A stretch of DNA of 19,170 bases from JBFELO01 sp041552055. GTDB taxonomy: Bacteria > Acidobacteriota > Thermoanaerobaculia > Thermoanaerobaculales > Sulfomarinibacteraceae. Below the pieces are notes generated by a model. The model saw only the letters and a list, made by a program, of their open reading frames with translations, made no database searches and had not been told where the DNA came from. The stretch spans positions 1-19,170 of the forward strand of contig JBFELO010000091.1 in assembly GCA_041552055.1 (NCBI GenBank). Direction: 5' to 3'. Position numbers and translations under genes: made by a program. This document shows positions 14,689-19,170 of the stretch, piece after piece (position 1 is the first letter of the stretch; each line of letters starts with the position of its first letter).

Positions 14689-17600
14689 AACAGGCGCGCC
14701 CCGGATTCGCCCGAGGGCCGCGTGAGCTGCTGGAACAGGGCCCGCACGATCTCGATGTTGTTGGACAGCAGGTCGAAGAAGTCTTCCGCCTCGATCACGA
14801 GCACGTTGCTCGTGGCTCTCGACGTGGCGTTCCCGGTTCTCAGCCGGTCACTCAGGATGTCGGTCACGCCAAAGGTCGCACCGCGTTCCACGACTTCGGC
14901 GTGGTCGTCAGGGGCCTCGAGATCCACCGCGCCTTCGACCACGCAGTACATGGCTTCAGGCGGCTCGTCGCGCGCGTAGATCTTTTCTCCTTCGGCGAAC
15001 TGCCGATTACCGGAGATCGCAGCCAGCTGGACGAGCTGCTCCGCGCTGCACGAGGCGAACAGGTCGACCCCCTGCAGGAACACGACCTTTTCGATGTGGG
15101 CCATCTGGTTCATCCGCGTCTCTCCATGATAGGAATCGCCGGCATCGCTGTCGGCATTCCGTGAATCATCGCCGGGTGTTCTCGGTTTCCCCACCCGGAG
15201 CTGGTGTAGTACCCATTCGGCGGTCTCCCGGAGGACCGTGTCATCGCTCGATTCGGCGATCGATTGCAGCACGGGGTAGTACCGGTCGACCTTGTCTGCG
15301 TAGACGCTGTGCATGGCGGCGAACGCGAGATGGACGCTGGCGGGGTCACCGCCCGGATCGGCGTGCAGCAGGCGGCCCAGGGTGACCTCCGCGGTCTCGA
15401 CCTCGACGCCGTATTGCTGCGCCGCCCGGTGCAGCCTGTCCTCCGGAGGCGCGTCGTCAATCACGGCGAACAGGTCACGCCGCAGCGAACCGGACAGGGT
15501 GTTGTCGAGGTACTCGAGGGCGTTGGCGCGGAGTCGGAGATCCTGGCTGAGCATACTGCGATGCGCCGCCTCCACGTCTCGAGAGGGATAGATCAAGGAC
15601 AGCAGCCCGAACACGCTTCCGACGGCGGTCGTCATCCTTTGCGCCAGAGCCTGCTGGAGAAGAGTAGGCACCCGACCACTCGTCTGCCAGTGGGCGATCG
15701 GCCCCGCGAACCGTGCGTGGTGGATGGCCGATACAGCCCAGAGATCTGCAAGGCTGCGCAGATACCAACCGGCCTCGAGGCGAATCTGGCGGGCGATTGT
15801 CCGCTTGTCGATCCTGATCCCGGGTTGGCGTGCTCGCAGATAGCACAACGCTTCGACGATCTTGCGCCTGAGGAATCCGTCGCGAGAGTTCAACGATCTG
15901 ACCAGACCCGAGGCCGCCGCGGGAGATCCGATCAGGGCGATCGTCTTCGGAACGGCGCGCCGGACCCAGATCTGCTCTTCCTCGGCGTTCATGAACAGGA
16001 TCAGCGCTTCGATCGCGCTCTCGCCGTACGCCACCACGGCTTCGCGCGCCGCGTGCTTGAGCCTGCGGTTGCCCATGAGCGATATGAGGATCGGAATGTA
16101 CAGGGGGTTCGGCCCGTCGCGGGCGAGCCGATACCTGACCGCCGCGATGGCGTGCTGGACCACTCCCTGATCCGTGTCATACAGCAGTTGAACCAGCTCT
16201 CGACTGCCGACGGGTTCGGGGATTTGCTCCAGCGCCTTTGCGGCTTCTATCCGCACCTCGGAATCTCGATCTGCGAGCATCTCGGTGAGGACCGCCACGG
16301 CCCGCTCTTTGAGGGCTGGATCGGAACCATCCGACAGCGACGCCACTGCTGCCGACCGAATGCGAGGGTCTGGATCTGCCAACCGCGCGGCCATGAACTC
16401 GGACGCGTCCTCCCGTTTGAGGACGGCCAAAGCCTGGACTGCATCGGACCGTACCTGGGGTTCGTCGTCGCCGATTGCTCGCTCGATCAGCTGCAGGGCA
16501 TCGGTGCGCTGGCCCGCCGCCAGCATCCGCAGCGTGGCCCTCCTTACCCGGGCATCGTCATGGTGGAGCAGCAGCGGAGTGACGAGGCGGTACTCACGGT
16601 TGTTCTCGAGCAACTCCAGGCCGTGAAGGACCTGTCTCGGGTCGGAACTGCCGAGCGACTCTGCCAGGGTGATGACCGTCGTGACGTCTGACAGGTCGAT
16701 CGAGGGGGTTTCCTGCACTGTTCCCCGTTTGAGGCCTTCCCGGAATGCCCGCACATATTCACGCCGCACGAGTCCAGTGATCCACAGCCAGCCGAGCGCG
16801 ACCAGGAGAATCAGCCAGCTGAGGTGCATGGGCTGCAGCAGGCCGAGTGAGACGGGGAGGAGCACCAGCGCAGCCACACCCTTTGAGAACCGCTGCACGA
16901 AGACGTCGATGTACGCCTTGGCGCGAATCCGAAGCGGCGAGGGGACCGGCATGAAGAGCAGCTCCCGGGTCGACTGTTCCACCGAGTGGCGGAAGGAGGT
17001 ATCCGACAGCTTGAGCGCGTACGCCACCAGGAGGATCGCTGCCGGGAAGAACCCGAACGCCACCAGCATCAGGAAGCTGGCGCACGCCACCGAGGCGGGC
17101 AGGATGCGCATCCCGACACCGACGCCGAGAACGCGGTGGATGCGTTGGGTGAAGATGATCTGGACCAGGAATCCGACCACCCCCATGAGGCTGAAGAAGT
17201 TGCCGAACACCTCGGTGCGCTGGTCGAGGCTGTCGGTCTGACCCTGAATCACCCAGCTGAACTGCAGGTCCACCATCTGGTTGATGGCCATCGCCAGAAA
17301 GGTGAGCACGGCGATGAGCAACAGCAACCTGGACTCGCGCAGGATCTGGAAACCCCCACGAGCCGCCTGAAGGCGTTCCAAAACCGCCTGACGCGAGGTG
17401 ACTCGTGCCCGCGGCGGGCGGCGGCTCTCGATTATCCGGACCAGACCCATGATCACGAGGGTCAAACCCGCGGCGACCAGCAGGGCGTGGCGGGTGCCGC
17501 CGAGCCTGCCCGCCAGACTCGCGATTTGGCCCCCGGGAATGGCGCCGAGGAGGCCGCCGGCCGCAATGAACGCGAACAGACGCCGTGCCTGTCGGGCGTC

Positions 17601-18098
17601 GAAGACGTGGTTCGCGTACGACCAGAGCTGGCTGACCCCGATGCCGAACGCGACGGTGATCCAGACGAAGAAGGCGACCGCCACCGCCCGTTCGTTGAAC
17701 GAAAACAGCCAGAAGAACAACACCAGGCCACCTGCCTGAAAAAGGCAGAACAGCGATATCAGCAGCGGTTGCGAGAACCGTGCCGTGAGCCGAAGGTAGA
17801 GCAGCAGGACAGGGAACGAAACCACGGCGACCAGCAGATACGCCCACGGAAGCTGGGTCGCGCTGAGGTTTTCCAGGAAGGTGGAATACCGGACACTCTT
17901 CCCGACGTAGTGACACGTGGCGAGGAGCAGGAAGTAGACGAAGAAGAGCCACGCCAGCGAGCTTTCCCCCGGGTGAATTCCGAACGACGAGCTCGAGAGT
18001 GAGAACCGTCCGGGCGGCGTTTCGGAGGGTAGGATTTCCTGGCTCGGGCCGAGCACGGAACGCGCGAGGGTCCGGACGCCCCAGGGGTGGCGGCTCAC
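14685..18098 (-). CDS. ATP/ADP-translocase (NTT)-like membrane protein fused to HEAT repeats and a cyclic-nucleotide-binding-like domain
   Basis: The 1137-residue protein has about ten or more membrane helices over residues 45-445. Sequences such as SQLWSYANHVFDARQARRLF and AAGGLLGAIPGGQ are typical of bacterial NTT-like (Npt1/Npt2) MFS-related transporters. A helical-repeat region with HEAT signatures follows (about 477-730; DPDPRIRSAAVASL, DSEVRIEAAKAL), then a helical linker, and a C-terminal cyclic-nucleotide-binding fold (about 1002-1127; LFASCSAEQLVQLA, EGEKIYARDEPPEAMYCV). The phosphate-binding cassette is altered: FGVTDILSDRLRTGNATSRA lacks the usual Glu and the Arg before Ala-Thr. 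GTG at 18098 was chosen because GGGAGG lies four bases before it; the open frame extends 73 codons further upstream without support. It is the first gene of a two-gene unit with the phosphoesterase. The transported substrate is unknown, and the soluble parts may make it a sensor. Confidence 0.85.
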   Translation of the reverse strand: MSRHPWGVRTLARSVLGPSQEILPSETPPGRFSLSSSSFGIHPGESSLAWLFFVYFLLLATCHYVGKSVRYSTFLENLSATQLPWAYLLVAVVSFPVLLLYLRLTARFSQPLLISLFCLFQAGGLVLFFWLFSFNERAVAVAFFVWITVAFGIGVSQLWSYANHVFDARQARRLFAFIAAGGLLGAIPGGQIASLAGRLGGTRHALLVAAGLTLVIMGLVRIIESRRPPRARVTSRQAVLERLQAARGGFQILRESRLLLLIAVLTFLAMAINQMVDLQFSWVIQGQTDSLDQRTEVFGNFFSLMGVVGFLVQIIFTQRIHRVLGVGVGMRILPASVACASFLMLVAFGFFPAAILLVAYALKLSDTSFRHSVEQSTRELLFMPVPSPLRIRAKAYIDVFVQRFSKGVAALVLLPVSLGLLQPMHLSWLILLVALGWLWITGLVRREYVRAFREGLKRGTVQETPSIDLSDVTTVITLAESLGSSDPRQVLHGLELLENNREYRLVTPLLLHHDDARVRRATLRMLAAGQRTDALQLIERAIGDDEPQVRSDAVQALAVLKREDASEFMAARLADPDPRIRSAAVASLSDGSDPALKERAVAVLTEMLADRDSEVRIEAAKALEQIPEPVGSRELVQLLYDTDQGVVQHAIAAVRYRLARDGPNPLYIPILISLMGNRRLKHAAREAVVAYGESAIEALILFMNAEEEQIWVRRAVPKTIALIGSPAAASGLVRSLNSRDGFLRRKIVEALCYLRARQPGIRIDKRTIARQIRLEAGWYLRSLADLWAVSAIHHARFAGPIAHWQTSGRVPTLLQQALAQRMTTAVGSVFGLLSLIYPSRDVEAAHRSMLSQDLRLRANALEYLDNTLSGSLRRDLFAVIDDAPPEDRLHRAAQQYGVEVETAEVTLGRLLHADPGGDPASVHLAFAAMHSVYADKVDRYYPVLQSIAESSDDTVLRETAEWVLHQLRVGKPRTPGDDSRNADSDAGDSYHGETRMNQMAHIEKVVFLQGVDLFASCSAEQLVQLAAISGNRQFAEGEKIYARDEPPEAMYCVVEGAVDLEAPDDHAEVVERGATFGVTDILSDRLRTGNATSRATSNVLVIEAEDFFDLLSNNIEIVRALFQQLTRPSGESGARLL

Positions 18099-18208
18099 GC
18101 TGCCTCCCGTCCGACTGCCGCAGGCTTCGAACACACCTGGCGTCGAGAAACCGCGTGTGGCACGAGGCGGCTGCGTCCAATCCGATAGCGCGGGCTCGTC
18201 ACGCGACA

Positions 18209-18237
18209 ACCTTAACCCTGCAGGGCTATGTAGACAA
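18209..18237 (-). promoter_or_regulatory. Candidate promoter for the transporter-fusion/phosphoesterase operon
   Basis: Read leftward, TTGTCT (18237-18232) and TAAGGT (18214-18209) are separated by 17 bases. The 10-base palindrome CCCTGCAGGG (18216-18225) sits inside the spacer and might bind a regulator. An alternative pair lies just downstream, TTGTCG (18209-18204) and TATCGG (18187-18182), 16 bases apart. Both are weak. Confidence 0.28.
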
Positions 18238-18321
18238 CGTTCCCGGGAAGTTCGGTGAGGGTTTCTTCGTTTCCGGCTCCAACTCCGTGCACCGCCCGGC
18301 GTCTCGGGCAGGTGCATCCGA

Positions 18322-18351
18322 TTGACCCTCGAAACCGGGCGGTGCTAGCAT
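18322..18351 (+). promoter_or_regulatory. Sigma70-type promoter with extended -10 for the FHA-GGDEF gene
   Basis: TTGACC (18322-18327, five of six bases) is followed after 18 bases by TAGCAT (18346-18351, four of six). TG one base upstream of the -10 (18343-18344) makes an extended -10. The expected start of transcription is near 18358, leaving a leader of about 70 bases. Confidence 0.45.
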
Positions 18352-18375
18352 GGAACCAGCGAGGGCCCACCAAGG

Positions 18376-18408
18376 CGTTGTCTGTCAACAACCTAGGTGC
18401 TGACAACG
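18376..18408. repeat. Dyad-symmetric element in the leader of the FHA-GGDEF gene
   Basis: The perfect palindrome ACCTAGGT (18391-18398) is flanked by TGTCA (18383-18387) and TGACA (18401-18405), giving an imperfect 23-base dyad. An additional pair CGTTGTC (18376-18382) and GACAACG (18402-18408) surrounds it. The element lies downstream of the predicted promoter and just before the ribosome-binding site, a place suited to a repressor operator. Confidence 0.33.
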
Positions 18409-18427
18409 GAGAGAGAACCGGCGCGCT

Positions 18428-19170
18428 ATGACCGATTCGAACTCGAACGGCCTCGATGACACGACCGTCGATCTTCACGACAGCTCGGCCTCGGCTCCGG
18501 TCGTTGGTGCGGATGGCTTTGATGACAGCCCCGGCGACCGACGCTTCGACGAGGCGAACTTGATCCTGATTGCGCACCCCGAAAACAGGCAACTCGGTCG
18601 GCGGTTTCGTCTCATCAAGGGTGCTTGGGTGGACATCGGGCGCTCCCAGTCCTGCGACTGCGGCTTCCCGGATGTCTTGTCGCTGTCCCGGATTCACGGG
18701 AGGCTGAAATACGACGATGACGGAGTCACGATCGAGGACCTCGGCAGTACGAACGGCAGCTTTGTCAACGATCGACGCGTGAACGGCCGCGTCCGACTCA
18801 GCAGCGGCGACCGAATTCAGCTCGGTGGACTGCACTTCAAGTTCCTACATGGGAGGGATGTGGAACATGCGTACTACGAGGCGATCTACCAGCTAATCAC
18901 CGAGGACGGGCTGACCGAGGTTTACAACCGGCGGACCTTCGATGAGGAGTTGCAGCGCGAGTTCGCACGGGCGAGGAGGCACCGTAGGCCGTTGTCGCTG
19001 ATTCTGATGGACGTCGACCACTTCAAGTTGATCAACGACCGCTGCGGCCACCTGTGCGGCGACTTCGTGCTCAAAGGCGTGGTCAACATCGTGCGCCGGG
19101 TGCTGCGGCCCGAGCAGGTGTTCGCCAGGGTCGGCGGCGACGAGTTCGCGATCCTCAACCCGGAGACCGA
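18428..19170 (+). CDS. FHA-GGDEF protein, probable diguanylate cyclase, C-terminus off the window
   Basis: The 247 codons present encode an acidic, low-complexity N-terminus (1-40) and an FHA domain (about 44-140). The FHA domain has the phosphothreonine-binding residues in IGRSQSCD, LSRIHGRL and DLGSTNGSFVN. A GGDEF domain begins near residue 158 (GLTEVYNRRTF, then LMDVDHFKLINDRCGHLCGD) and has an intact GGDEF at 236-240. The enzyme should make cyclic di-GMP from GTP in the cytoplasm when the FHA domain engages a phosphorylated partner. The inhibitory site RxxD is RPEQ (227-230), so classical product inhibition is probably absent. GGAGAGAG (18408-18415) lies 12 bases before the ATG, slightly far. 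The gene is cut by the right edge. Confidence 0.9.
   Translation, partial: MTDSNSNGLDDTTVDLHDSSASAPVVGADGFDDSPGDRRFDEANLILIAHPENRQLGRRFRLIKGAWVDIGRSQSCDCGFPDVLSLSRIHGRLKYDDDGVTIEDLGSTNGSFVNDRRVNGRVRLSSGDRIQLGGLHFKFLHGRDVEHAYYEAIYQLITEDGLTEVYNRRTFDEELQREFARARRHRRPLSLILMDVDHFKLINDRCGHLCGDFVLKGVVNIVRRVLRPEQVFARVGGDEFAILNPET

Larger units (their letters stand above)
18099..18427. other. Divergent regulatory region between the transporter-fusion gene and the FHA-GGDEF gene
   Basis: No gene is supported in these 329 bases; the frames that cross it are extensions or shadows of the flanking genes. It holds a good rightward promoter (18322-18351), a weaker leftward candidate (18209-18237) whose spacer contains the palindrome CCCTGCAGGG, and a dyad in the rightward leader (18376-18408). 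Confidence 0.6.

Noticed and set aside
18212..18835. 207-codon open frame on the minus strand
   Set aside because: It is antisense to the FHA part of the GGDEF gene and spans the divergent promoter region.
1..19170. tRNA, rRNA, CRISPR array or insertion sequence
   Set aside because: No cloverleaf-like element, regular spaced repeat, transposase or terminal inverted repeats were recognised on either strand.

Overview
The window comes from a high-GC, Gram-negative bacterium. This is supported by the consistently G/C-ending codons, two lipoboxes, exported TPR and PEGA proteins, and an ExbB/TolQ-type channel. The mix of an HdrA-type flavoprotein, a nucleotide-transporter-like protein fused to HEAT repeats and a cyclic-nucleotide-binding-like domain, FHA-GGDEF, and PEGA-SUMF1 recalls deep-branching groups such as Acidobacteriota, Myxococcota or Desulfobacterota. 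The phylum cannot be settled from this sequence alone.

Layout. (1) 1-1450, minus: an HdrA-like iron-sulfur flavoprotein whose C-terminus lies off the left edge. (2) 1451-1745: a divergent intergenic region. (3) 1746-2570, plus: an exported DUF3108-like protein. Its last 20 bp overlap the end of the convergent operon. (4) 2551-13202, minus: a tightly packed nine-gene operon. In transcription order it encodes a disordered acidic lipoprotein, a second lipoprotein, a membrane-anchored TPR/PEGA-like protein, an FHA-TM-PEGA(x5)-SUMF1 protein, a 61-aa secreted peptide, a MotA/TolQ/ExbB-type channel, a degenerate Hsp70/actin-fold protein fused to FHA, and two von Willebrand A proteins with ExbD/TolR/MotB-like N-terminal membrane helices. 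(5) 13203-13419: the operon leader, with a possible promoter and dyads. (6) 13420-18098, minus: a two-gene operon encoding an ATP/ADP-translocase-like transporter-HEAT-CNB fusion and an exported Shelphs-like metallophosphoesterase. (7) 18099-18427: a divergent regulatory region. (8) 18428 to the right edge, plus: an FHA-GGDEF diguanylate cyclase, truncated by the window.

The main finding is the nine-gene operon. It looks like an ion-driven, envelope-spanning machine related in principle to Tol, Exb, Mot and Zorya stators. Unlike those systems, it has two different B-type subunits, each carrying a coiled coil and a metal-site vWA domain instead of an OmpA-like or ExbD periplasmic domain. The predicted topology places FHA/pseudo-Hsp70 modules in the cytoplasm, the channel and anchors in the inner membrane, vWA, PEGA, TPR and SUMF1 modules in the periplasm, and two lipoproteins probably at the outer membrane. 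Several start codons are GTG or TTG and overlap the upstream stop (GTGA, TTGA, TGATG), which points to translational coupling and production as one unit. The function is unknown. No kinase, phosphatase or defence effector is encoded within the operon itself.
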